Of a DNA stretch of 64,000 bases, positions 58,153-64,000 are shown in pieces. Below the pieces are notes generated by a model. That model was not told the origin of the DNA. It ran no database searches and saw only the letters and a list, made by a program, of their open reading frames with translations. Source of the DNA: Bacillus nitratireducens (lineage in GTDB: Bacteria; Bacillota; Bacilli; Bacillales; Bacillaceae_G); NCBI RefSeq assembly GCF_001884135.1, contig NZ_MAOC01000076.1, positions 1 to 64,000 of the forward strand, read 5' to 3'. Made by a program: the position numbers and the translations under genes. Position 1 is the stretch's first letter. Each line of letters begins with the position of its first letter.

Positions 58153-58189
58153 AAAGAGGGCTCCTTTTCAAAAGGAGCCCTCTTTTTTA
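58153..58189. terminator. Strong bidirectional terminator
   Basis: AAAGAGGGCTCCTTTT pairs perfectly with AAAAGGAGCCCTCTTT. It can end both the ykuS-like gene (plus strand) and the transcript from the minus-strand promoter at 58455. Confidence 0.9.
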
Positions 58190-58420
58190 TATTCACCTAA
58201 CGGGAAAGTAACATATACTGGATGAAAGCCCTACCTCTCTCTCACCATTACGGTTCCACTGACCGCTCCTTGATTCACTAGTATACATATAAAGCTTACA
58301 TATACAATTTATAGGGTTTGTTCACAAAAGTTGTTGGTAAGACTACCCGATCTTTCGCAAACTTTTCGTATTATATTCATAAGATTTATTTACTTTACAC
58401 TAGCTTTAACCGAGACACGA
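58153..58420 (-). ncRNA. Candidate ~265-nt non-coding RNA
   Basis: It runs from a consensus promoter (58455-58427) to a strong terminator, with no ORF that has a ribosome site; the longest frames are 15-23 codons. Short hairpins such as CGGU-N7-ACCG are visible. It matches no RNA family I know (not 6S, SRP RNA, tmRNA or RNase P). Convergent with, but not overlapping the coding part of, the ykuS-like gene. Confidence 0.5.
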
Positions 58421-58426
58421 ATTAAA

Positions 58427-58455
58427 ATTTTAACACCAATACAATAACTTGTCAA
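58427..58455 (-). promoter_or_regulatory. Consensus sigma-A promoter, orphan
   Basis: TTGACA (58455-58450), 17-bp spacer, TAAAAT (58432-58427) on the minus strand; no protein gene follows in that direction. Confidence 0.7.
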
Positions 58456-58498
58456 CATTTTTTACAAATTAAAAACAGACATTAACGGTTTGTCTGTT

Positions 58499-58588
58499 TT
58501 AGAATGGAGCTTTTTCTTTTATTACATATACAACAAAACCGCTTACTAACATAAATAAGCCAACTACTAAGTTTTTGATATTAATCAT
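58499..58588 (-). CDS. Candidate 29-residue membrane microprotein
   Basis: ATG 58588 is 5 nt after GAGAGGA. The sequence MINIKNLVVGLFMLVSGFVV is one membrane helix, ending YVIKEKAPF. It is too short for usual annotation; the ribosome site and clean helix support it. Function is unknown. Confidence 0.55.
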   Translation of the reverse strand: MINIKNLVVGLFMLVSGFVVYVIKEKAPF

Positions 58589-58696
58589 AAATTCCTCTCC
58601 CTTATTCCACACATCATATATATTTACAGTTCAATTATTCCGATCATCCTAAAGCGCACTTTTTCTAATATATCATAATTCCTAAAAAATGCAAGT

Positions 58697-59104
58697 TCAC
58701 TTGTGGCGACCATTTACAAATTTATCTACAGTGCTTGGTACAGTATTTAAAGCTTTTTCAATTAAATGTGTACTACTATTGAGATGCAATACTTGCACAC
58801 CGTTAGAACCAACTACTAAAAAAGCAACTGGGCTAATAGAAACCCCAGCCCCGCTTCCGCCTCCGAATGGATGACTTTGCTTGTTCTCTTTATGCTGTCC
58901 TTGTCCGTTATTATGTTTTTCGGAAATAAAATCACCTTTAAAGTCACTTCCGCCGGCACCAAAACCGAAAGCCACTTGAGACACTGTTAATACTACATTT
59001 CCGTCAGCTGTTGAAACTGGACTTCCAACAATCGTATTTACATCTACCATCTCTTTTAAATTTGTCATCGCTGTTTTCATTAAATTTTCAATTGGATGTT
59101 CCAT
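58697..59104 (-). CDS. gerW: GerW family spore protein (YtfJ)
   Basis: ATG 59104 starts EHPIENLMKTAMTNLKEMVD as in known family members; the frame extends to 59164 but not by homology. The product is 135 residues with IVGSPVSTADGNVVLTVSQV, VAFGFGAGGSDF, a Gly-rich GGGSGAGVSISPVAFLVV and a C-terminal helix. GerW is needed for germination with some nutrients in B. subtilis. Confidence 0.88.
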   Translation of the reverse strand: MEHPIENLMKTAMTNLKEMVDVNTIVGSPVSTADGNVVLTVSQVAFGFGAGGSDFKGDFISEKHNNGQGQHKENKQSHPFGGGSGAGVSISPVAFLVVGSNGVQVLHLNSSTHLIEKALNTVPSTVDKFVNGRHK

Positions 59105-59232
59105 TATGTATTGCACCCTTTCCTCATTATTCTTTTTTATACTTTCCAAAATAGAGGAAGTCATACTTAGTTTTCCTATTTTGAAAAAACATTTTTACTT
59201 TCCAATTGGATATTACTCCCTGTACAGGTTCA

Positions 59233-59392
59233 GATAAAGTGAAACTTTAATTAGTGGGGGGTTTGTTCATCCCCCACTGATTATTAGCCTTTACCAATCG
59301 GGCGTTTACGCGCAGCAGGGCTCCCACCTAACTTCTTCGCTCCAGCCGAATTTTGAGGCGGAAGTCTTACCGCTCGCAAATAGCGGGATAAA
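59233..59392 (+). repeat. Full-length ~160-bp intergenic repeat (bcr-like)
   Basis: It starts GATAAAGTGAAACTTTAAT, contains an inverted repeat AGTGGGGG/CCCCCACT, the stretch GCCTTTACCAATCGGGCG, a TCCCACCTAACTTCTTCGC segment and ends CGCAAATAGCGGGATAAA. Only the first ~56 bp occur in the three other copies in the window. Length and content recall the bcr1 class of B. cereus-group mobile repeats; that identity is from memory. The remainder of 59105-59447 holds nothing else. Confidence 0.7.
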
Positions 59393-59447
59393 AACAGTAA
59401 AGAGAAACATACTATTATTGAACCTTGTTATGAAAGGAGTCCTTACT

Positions 59448-59813
59448 TTGACTGAGAAATTTGATGAATATAAAAAAAGAGATCGAATAGATAGTGATTA
59501 TAGTGACTATAAAGAAGAATACGCAGCTGAAGTTGCACCACAGCGTATTGACTATGATGATAAAGATAATGATGATGTAAGATCATCTGCAGCTGGATCG
59601 ACTGCTGGTTTTATCGCTCTTGCTTTAGCAATTTTATCGCTATTCACATTCCCAACACTGTTTGGTCTTGTGTCTGTTTTACTCGGTATTTACGCATATA
59701 ATCGTGGGGCTACTGTAACTGGCGGTATCGCTGCCATTGTAGGTGGTATCGCTGCACTCATTGCGATTTTATTCCGAGTGGCGCTTATCGGGTTATTGTT
59801 CTCTCTTTTTTAA
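59448..59813 (+). CDS. Small membrane protein with acidic N-terminus (DUF308/DUF4190-like)
   Basis: TTG 59448 is 8 nt after AAAGGAG; in-frame upstream codons lack an RBS. It encodes 121 residues: an Asp/Tyr-rich soluble N-terminus (~1-45) and two to three Gly/Ala-rich membrane helices (~50-121, with AIVGGIAALIAILF). Resembles YqfX-type proteins; role unknown. Confidence 0.7.
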   Translation: MTEKFDEYKKRDRIDSDYSDYKEEYAAEVAPQRIDYDDKDNDDVRSSAAGSTAGFIALALAILSLFTFPTLFGLVSVLLGIYAYNRGATVTGGIAAIVGGIAALIAILFRVALIGLLFSLF

Positions 59814-59818
59814 AAAGA

Positions 59819-59849
59819 AAAAGGTATCTCGCTTTATGCGGGATACCTT
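59819..59849. terminator. Bidirectional terminator between 59448 gene and ktrB
   Basis: AAGGTATCTCGC pairs with GCGGGATACCTT around TTTAT. Confidence 0.85.
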
Positions 59850-61191
59850 ATCCTGTAAATACATCTTCTGATGGATATTTAATTTTTTGTTTCGCTGGTC
59901 GTGCCAAAGAGAAAACAAGTGTTAGCGGTCCGATTAATCCACAAAACATAACAAACATAATAATACATTTTCCAAATGCCGATAGCTTCGCAGTAATCCC
60001 CATTGTTAACCCTACTGTGCCAAACGCTGAAATTGTTTCAAATAATAACTGAATAAAACTGAAGTCTTCTGTAAGCATTAATACAAATACCGCTGTAAAA
60101 ATAAGTATTTGACTAGCAACGACAATTGCTAACGCTCTCGTTACTGTCGACATTTTAATCGTACGATGAAATAAAATAAAATCCTCTTTCTTTCTAAAGA
60201 AAGAAAGAACTGATGTAATTAAAATAACGAATGTCGTTAACTTAATTCCACCACCTGTCGATACACTTCCTGCACCAATAAACATTAATATCATCGTAAA
60301 TAATATCGATGACTCTTCCATTCCGCCATAATCTATCGTGTTAAAACCGGCTGTACGAGGTGTAATTCCTTGGAAGAACGAAGCCCATAACTTTTCATTT
60401 AAAGATAGTTGTCCCAAAGTCTTCACATTATTATATTCCAATACGAAAATCACAATCATTGCAATAATGTTAAGTGCTATCGTTCCAACAATCATGATTT
60501 TGGAGTGAAGCGATAATTTTCGGAAGCTGCGGCTATACCATATATCAATTAATACCGTAAACCCTAGCCCTCCTATTACAATTAAAGAACAAATCCCAAT
60601 ATTAATAATAGGATCTCCTACGTATCTTGTTAAATTATCTGGCCAAAGCGCAAAACCGGCATTATTATATGACGCAATAACGTGAAAAATACTATAGTAT
60701 AAACCTTTTCCAAATCCAAACTCTGGAATAAAGCGAATCGATAAAAATATAACTCCAATTAGCTCAATACAAATAGAAAAAATAAAAACTCGTTTCACTA
60801 ATTTCACAAGACCACCAATATTTGTTTGATTAAATGCTTCTCCAATTAATAATCGGTGACGTAAACCAATTTTTTTACCTAATACCCAAACAATTAAAAT
60901 GGCTATCGTCATAAGACCGAGACCACCTGTTTGAATTAAAAACATAATAACAATTTCACCAAACATCGTAAATGTACTTGCAGTATCTACAACGCCTAAA
61001 CCCGTTACAGTCGCTGCCGACGTAGCTGTGAAGAAAGCATCTACCCAACTAATATGTACTTTCGTTGCAAACGGTAACTTTAATAACAATCCTCCGACCA
61101 CAATTAAACAAAAAAAGCCTAATGCTAAAATTTGTGGTGGATTTAATCGTATAAAACGATTATACAACCCTTGTTTTTTTGCTACTTCCAT
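59848..61191 (-). CDS. ktrB: Ktr potassium uptake membrane subunit (TrkH/KtrB family)
   Basis: ATG 61191 follows GGGAG by 8 nt; an upstream in-frame codon is not supported. It encodes 447 residues with four pore repeats: ATSAATVTGLGVVD, ASYNNAGFALWPDN, GITPRTAGFNTIDY and SAFGTVGLTMGIT. The gating loop GAGSVSTGGGIKLTTF is intact. It imports K+ with a cytosolic RCK subunit (KtrA/KtrC), which is not encoded nearby. It resembles KtrB more than KtrD. Confidence 0.9.
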   Translation of the reverse strand: MEVAKKQGLYNRFIRLNPPQILALGFFCLIVVGGLLLKLPFATKVHISWVDAFFTATSAATVTGLGVVDTASTFTMFGEIVIMFLIQTGGLGLMTIAILIVWVLGKKIGLRHRLLIGEAFNQTNIGGLVKLVKRVFIFSICIELIGVIFLSIRFIPEFGFGKGLYYSIFHVIASYNNAGFALWPDNLTRYVGDPIINIGICSLIVIGGLGFTVLIDIWYSRSFRKLSLHSKIMIVGTIALNIIAMIVIFVLEYNNVKTLGQLSLNEKLWASFFQGITPRTAGFNTIDYGGMEESSILFTMILMFIGAGSVSTGGGIKLTTFVILITSVLSFFRKKEDFILFHRTIKMSTVTRALAIVVASQILIFTAVFVLMLTEDFSFIQLLFETISAFGTVGLTMGITAKLSAFGKCIIMFVMFCGLIGPLTLVFSLARPAKQKIKYPSEDVFTG

Positions 61192-61440
61192 ATCACTAAC
61201 TCCCTTTATCAAGTGAAGCTTTTACCCCTCATAAATAAAGACTCTTTAAGAGCCCACAAGTAGCGGGATAACCCTTATATTCTCATAATATAGTTGAGCA
61301 TAATCCTTTTTTTCATAGATTTCAACTTTTATTTATATTCAGATTCCTATTATTTTACAAAAGAATATTTTCTATTATATCTCCACTTATACTATAACTC
61401 TTACACCAACAACTATTTTACCCCTTTTTCAAATTCCCAT
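61192..61440. other. Upstream region of ktrB
   Basis: AT-rich. It contains a short stretch GCCCACAAGTAGCGGGATA (61251-61269) reminiscent of the 3' end of the bcr-like repeat, and GGGAG before ktrB. I searched for the c-di-AMP (ydaO) riboswitch known for ktr genes and could not recognise it. Confidence 0.4.
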
Positions 61441-61493
61441 ATCTTTCACGCCAAGTTCACACGAGGGTCACATCTTCCTTTTATAGTATACGT

Positions 61494-61620
61494 ATCGGAG
61501 CTGTTCCTCCCTAATTTATAAGACATTCCCCAGTGTCTTGAACAGCTTTCCATCCCTAATTAAATTGACATAAATTGTCCCCTTCCTTGGCCATCCTATA
61601 TGTGATGGTCTTATTTTTTT
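61494..61620 (+). ncRNA. Tandem small RNA copy 1
   Basis: -10 TATAGT at 61482-61487; terminator GGCCATC...GATGGTC plus T-run at 61589-61620. Stem GAGCTGTTC (61498-61506) with GAACAGCTT (61540-61548), inner hairpin AAGACA/TGTCTT, and unpaired C-rich motifs CUCCCUAA, UUCCCCAG, AUCCCUAA, GUCCCC that could pair with Shine-Dalgarno sequences. Transcription inferred, not shown. Confidence 0.65.
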
Positions 61621-61706
61621 ATTCTCTCTTTCTTCTTACTTAAAACTCCCTCTCTCTTTCACTCTATGTACACACCCTGGTCACATCTATCTTTTATAGT
61701 ATATGT

Positions 61707-61835
61707 ATCGAAGCTGTTCCTCCCTAATTTATAAGACATTCCCCAGTGTCTTTGAATAGCTTCCATCCCTAATTAAATTGACATAAATTGTCCCCTTCCC
61801 TAGGCCATCTCATATGCGATGGTCTTATTTTTTTA
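61707..61835 (+). ncRNA. Tandem small RNA copy 2
   Basis: -10 at 61695-61700; stem GAAGCTGTTC (61710-61719) with GAATAGCTTC (61754-61763), one G-U pair; the same inner hairpin and UCCC motifs; terminator GGCCATC...GATGGTC with TTATTTTTTT at 61803-61834. Confidence 0.65.
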
Positions 61836-61920
61836 TTCTCTCTACCTTCTTACTTAAAACTCCCTCTCTCTTTCACTCTATGTTCACACCCTGGTCACAT
61901 CTTCCTTTTATAGTATATGT

Positions 61921-62046
61921 ATCGAAGTTGTTCCTCCCTAATTTATAAGACATTCCCCAGTGTCTTGAACAACTTCCATCCCTAATTAAATTGACATAAA
62001 TTGTCCCCTTCCCTAGACCATCATATGCGATGGTCTATTTTGTTTT
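61921..62046 (+). ncRNA. Tandem small RNA copy 3
   Basis: -10 at 61909-61914; stem GAAGTTGTTC (61924-61933) with GAACAACTTC (61967-61976): the C-G pair of copies 1 and 2 is replaced by U-A, a compensatory change. Terminator GACCATC...GATGGTC, TATTTTGTTTT at 62016-62046. Confidence 0.65.
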
Positions 62047-62119
62047 CTAAATAGATCATCTAACTTTTTTGCTTATTTTAGTAAAAGCAATCTATATTTA
62101 AATAGATATTTTTATACAA

Positions 62120-62134
62120 AATATTCAGAAAATA
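62120..62134. promoter_or_regulatory. CodY-like box upstream of the DAACS symporter
   Basis: AATATTCAGAAAATA matches 13 of 15 positions of AATTTTCWGAAAATT, ~75 bp before the start codon at 62207. Confidence 0.45.
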
Positions 62135-62206
62135 CTGTCGAAACAGGTAGTTTTTCGGTACAATTAATTTAGAAAGTAATTTCACAAAAATAAGGGGGGG
62201 GTTTTA

Positions 62207-63442
62207 TTGAAACAAACAAAAGCAATCTTAATTGCATTATTTCTCGGTTTAGTTGTCGGACTCACTTTAAATTTAGCTGCACCATCCATTTTTGAACCAT
62301 TAAATCAATATGTGTTCAATCCACTTGGTCAATTGTTTATTCGTCTCATTAAAATGCTAGTTGTTCCTGTTGTATTCATTTCTATCGTGCTTGGGGCTGC
62401 TGGGCTTGGAGACCCGAAGCAACTTGGAAGAATCGGCTTAAAATCAATTTCATTCTTTCTTGTAACTACAGCCATTGCGATCTCTATTGCAGTTACATTT
62501 GCACTTATCATCAAACCAGGATCTGGCGGTAACTTTAAAACAGACGGGCTTAAGTATGAAGGTGCAAAAACTGAAACATCTTTCATCGACACAATACTTA
62601 ACATCGTGCCAGATAACCCAGCAAAAGCGATGGCTGATGGTAACATGTTACAAATCATTGTCTTTGCCGCATTAATCGGACTCGGTTTAGCTGTTTTAGG
62701 AAAACGAGTTCAAGGTATCCATTCATTACTTGAACAGGGCAACGAATTAATGATGTATCTTGTTAATCTCGTTATGAAATTAGCTCCAATCGGAACATTT
62801 GGATTACTCGCTTCATCCGTTGGTAAAATGGGTCTTGCAGGCGTCGCTGCGATGTTCAAGTATATGATTGTCGTTATGTTGGTACTCATTATTCACGGTG
62901 TCTTCGTATACGGCGGCTTATTAAAGGTATTGGCAAAAGAAAGTATTATTCGTTTCTTTAAACATTTCGGACCGGTAATGGCAATTGGATTTAGTACATC
63001 TAGCTCTAATGCATCTCTTCCATTTGCTATGAAAACCGCACAAGAAAAACTTGGAGTTCCAAAAGCGATAAGCTCTTTTGTACAACCACTAGGTGCAACG
63101 ATTAATATGGATGGCACTGCCATTATGCAAGGTGTGGCAACTGTATTTATCGCTCAAGTGTACGGAGTTGAACTTACATTAGCACAATTAGCCATGGTCG
63201 TATTAACTGCCGTACTAGCTAGTATTGGCACTGCTGGTGTACCAGGTGTTGGACTTGTAATGCTTACGATGGTTTTAAATCAAGTAAACCTACCAGTAGA
63301 AGGTATTGCTTTAATTATCGGTATTGATCGCATCCTAGATATGTCTAGAACAGCTGTAAATATTTCCGGTGATGCAATTTGCGCAATGATTGTCGCAAAA
63401 TCAGAAGAAAAATATAATACAGACCAATCGGCAGCATCTTAA
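62207..63442 (+). CDS. Dicarboxylate/amino acid:cation symporter (DAACS family)
   Basis: This encodes 411 residues; TTG start after a run of G. Conserved LFIRLIKMLVVPVVFISIV, GFSTSSSNASLPFAM (serine-rich hairpin), GATINMDGTAIMQGV and GIDRILDMSRTAVN. Transports glutamate/aspartate, C4-dicarboxylates or a related substrate with Na+/H+; clearly divergent from gltT of this window (SSSNASLP instead of ASSETVLP), so the substrate may differ. Terminator follows. Confidence 0.9.
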   Translation: MKQTKAILIALFLGLVVGLTLNLAAPSIFEPLNQYVFNPLGQLFIRLIKMLVVPVVFISIVLGAAGLGDPKQLGRIGLKSISFFLVTTAIAISIAVTFALIIKPGSGGNFKTDGLKYEGAKTETSFIDTILNIVPDNPAKAMADGNMLQIIVFAALIGLGLAVLGKRVQGIHSLLEQGNELMMYLVNLVMKLAPIGTFGLLASSVGKMGLAGVAAMFKYMIVVMLVLIIHGVFVYGGLLKVLAKESIIRFFKHFGPVMAIGFSTSSSNASLPFAMKTAQEKLGVPKAISSFVQPLGATINMDGTAIMQGVATVFIAQVYGVELTLAQLAMVVLTAVLASIGTAGVPGVGLVMLTMVLNQVNLPVEGIALIIGIDRILDMSRTAVNISGDAICAMIVAKSEEKYNTDQSAAS

Positions 63443-63446
63443 ATCA

Positions 63447-63478
63447 AAAAAGGAGTGAATTATTTCACTCCTTTTTTG
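63447..63478. terminator. Bidirectional terminator after the symporter
   Basis: AAAAGGAGTGAA pairs with TTCACTCCTTTT; overlaps the 3' end of the convergent 51-aa gene. Confidence 0.85.
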
Positions 63479-63620
63479 ATTTGCTTCCTTTTTTCGAACG
63501 ATATTCTTTTCCTTTGTTATCATTACCTGTTTCAAATTCAGTACTAAACTCCTGCTGGAATTGCCCTGATTTCGGTGAACCTTGATTTCCGCTACCTTTA
63601 CTACCATTACGATTCGTCAT
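63465..63620 (-). CDS. Small basic protein with gamma-SASP-like motif (51 aa)
   Basis: ATG 63620 follows GGGGG. It is hydrophilic, Gly/Ser/Lys/Gln-rich, with QEFSTEFETGND in the middle, similar to the TEFATET germination-protease site of gamma-type small acid-soluble spore proteins, and a Lys-rich tail. Spore role is inferred from that motif only. The stop codon lies in the shared terminator. Confidence 0.65.
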   Translation of the reverse strand: MTNRNGSKGSGNQGSPKSGQFQQEFSTEFETGNDNKGKEYRSKKGSKSKKE

Positions 63621-63693
63621 ATTTCTGCCCCCTTCCTTTACTAGTAGTATGGTACATATTTTCTTTTTTATAATCTTTTACATACGAAAGAAG

Positions 63694-63726
63694 ACCTTCC
63701 CTATATAAGGAAGGCCTTCTTCGCCA
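63694..63726 (-). terminator. Terminator of the MarR-type gene
   Basis: GAAGACCTTCC pairs with GGAAGGCCTTC; A/T-rich flank on both sides. Confidence 0.75.
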
Positions 63727-63756
63727 TTACGTAAGCGTTTTCTTACTTTTAATTAT

Positions 63757-64000
63757 TTAAATAAGTTTTTTAGAAATAGATATCATTACATTCATTTCGT
63801 CTTCTGAAAGTGCAGAGAATCTTTCTTGTAAATATTTCTTTTTCTCACCTTCCATTTTCGCCACTAAATCTTTCCCTTGTTCTGTAATCTCTAAATATAC
63901 AACTCGGCGATCTGACGTAGAACGTGAACGAGTGACAAAACCTTTATTAATTAATTTTTCTGTAACGGCTGTAATATGACTATTTGACACATTTAACTCA
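63757..64000 (-). CDS. MarR family transcriptional regulator, C-terminal part (5' end outside window)
   Basis: The frame stays open to the window edge (ELNVSNSHITAVTEKLI). VTEKLINKGFVTRSRSTSDRR is the end of the recognition helix and the wing, with the family's DRR; LEITEQGKDL and a long C-terminal dimer helix follow. Target genes are not visible. Confidence 0.88.
   Translation of the reverse strand, partial: ELNVSNSHITAVTEKLINKGFVTRSRSTSDRRVVYLEITEQGKDLVAKMEGEKKKYLQERFSALSEDEMNVMISISKKLI

Larger units (their letters stand above)
61441..62047 (+). repeat. Three tandem 213/214-bp repeats carrying small-RNA genes
   Basis: Marker TATAGT recurs at 61482, 61695 and 61909 (periods 213 and 214). 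Units are about 90% identical over promoter, transcript and terminator. TCAC boxes stand at 61446/61457/61468, 61659/(ACAC)61670/61681 and 61873/61884/61895, always 11 bp apart. Confidence 0.9.

Noticed and set aside
58388-58456. 22-codon ORF starting at the orphan promoter
   Set aside because: ATG overlaps the -35 region and has no ribosome site.
61192-61440. c-di-AMP riboswitch before ktrB
   Set aside because: Expected for ktr genes, but I could not find the conserved ydaO core sequences in the region on either strand.
61441-61980. Minus-strand frames open across the tandem repeats, about 25 codons from an ATG in all three copies
   Set aside because: No ribosome site (GGGGA only 1 nt before the ATG), several amino-acid changes between copies and one indel, whereas the plus-strand stem shows compensatory change and each unit has a promoter and terminator.
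63730-63743. cre-like sequence CGTAAGCGTTTTCT
   Set aside because: 13/14 match, but it lies at the 3' end of the MarR gene near its terminator, with no promoter in reach.

Overview
The window is low-GC Firmicute chromosome, almost certainly from the Bacillus cereus group (cereus/anthracis/thuringiensis). The reasons are a collagen-like exosporium-type glycoprotein at the left edge, spore-associated genes (GerW), a lia envelope-stress locus, copies of a bcr-like intergenic repeat, strong AGGAGG-type ribosome binding sites, frequent TTG/GTG starts, and dense riboswitch and T-box control. I see no prophage, transposase or CRISPR array; the region reads as core chromosome.

Layout. 1-12.8 kb: end of the collagen-like gene, a class A penicillin-binding protein, phosphate transporter with DUF47 partner, TauE/SafE exporter, a CRP/FNR-type regulator convergent with flavohaemoglobin hmp, an M50 protease, a lipoprotein, a methyltransferase and several small unknown genes. 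13-26 kb: Ile-type T-box plus brnQ; the lia locus (liaI-liaH-liaF-liaS-liaR); an NhaC-family transporter behind a SAM riboswitch; GltT; an M23 endopeptidase; an NSS-family transporter behind a T-box with a tryptophan specifier. 26.5-35.4 kb: sulfate assimilation and siroheme operon (yezD, cysH, sat, cysC, sulfite reductase, SUMT, sirB, sirC) behind a SAM riboswitch, then lysA behind a lysine riboswitch. 36-40 kb: LTA-synthase-like protein, pssA, a 2-hydroxyacid dehydrogenase. 40.2-48 kb: complete histidine operon hisZGDBHAFIE-hisJ. 48-57 kb: ilvE, then ilvBNC-leuABCD. 57-64 kb: small conserved proteins, gerW, ktrB, a tandem triplet of probable small RNAs, a DAACS-family symporter and the 3' part of a MarR regulator.

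Amino-acid sensing is the theme. The window carries two SAM riboswitches, one lysine riboswitch, three T-boxes (Ile, Trp, Ile by specifier reading), CodY-like boxes at ilvE, leuA/leuB and the right-hand symporter, and, unusually for a Bacillus, what looks like a classical ribosome-mediated attenuator for the his operon: a 17-residue leader peptide with three consecutive His codons followed by mutually exclusive hairpins and a terminator.

The two most novel-looking items are that his attenuator (47767-47992) and a 213/214-bp tandem repeat (61441-62047). In the repeat each of three units carries its own promoter, three TCAC boxes at 11-bp spacing, a C-rich structured RNA with a covarying stem, and its own terminator. 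A further orphan transcription unit (perfect promoter, terminator, no convincing ORF) lies at 58153-58455. Functional names rest on recognising protein families and motifs by eye; no database search was run.
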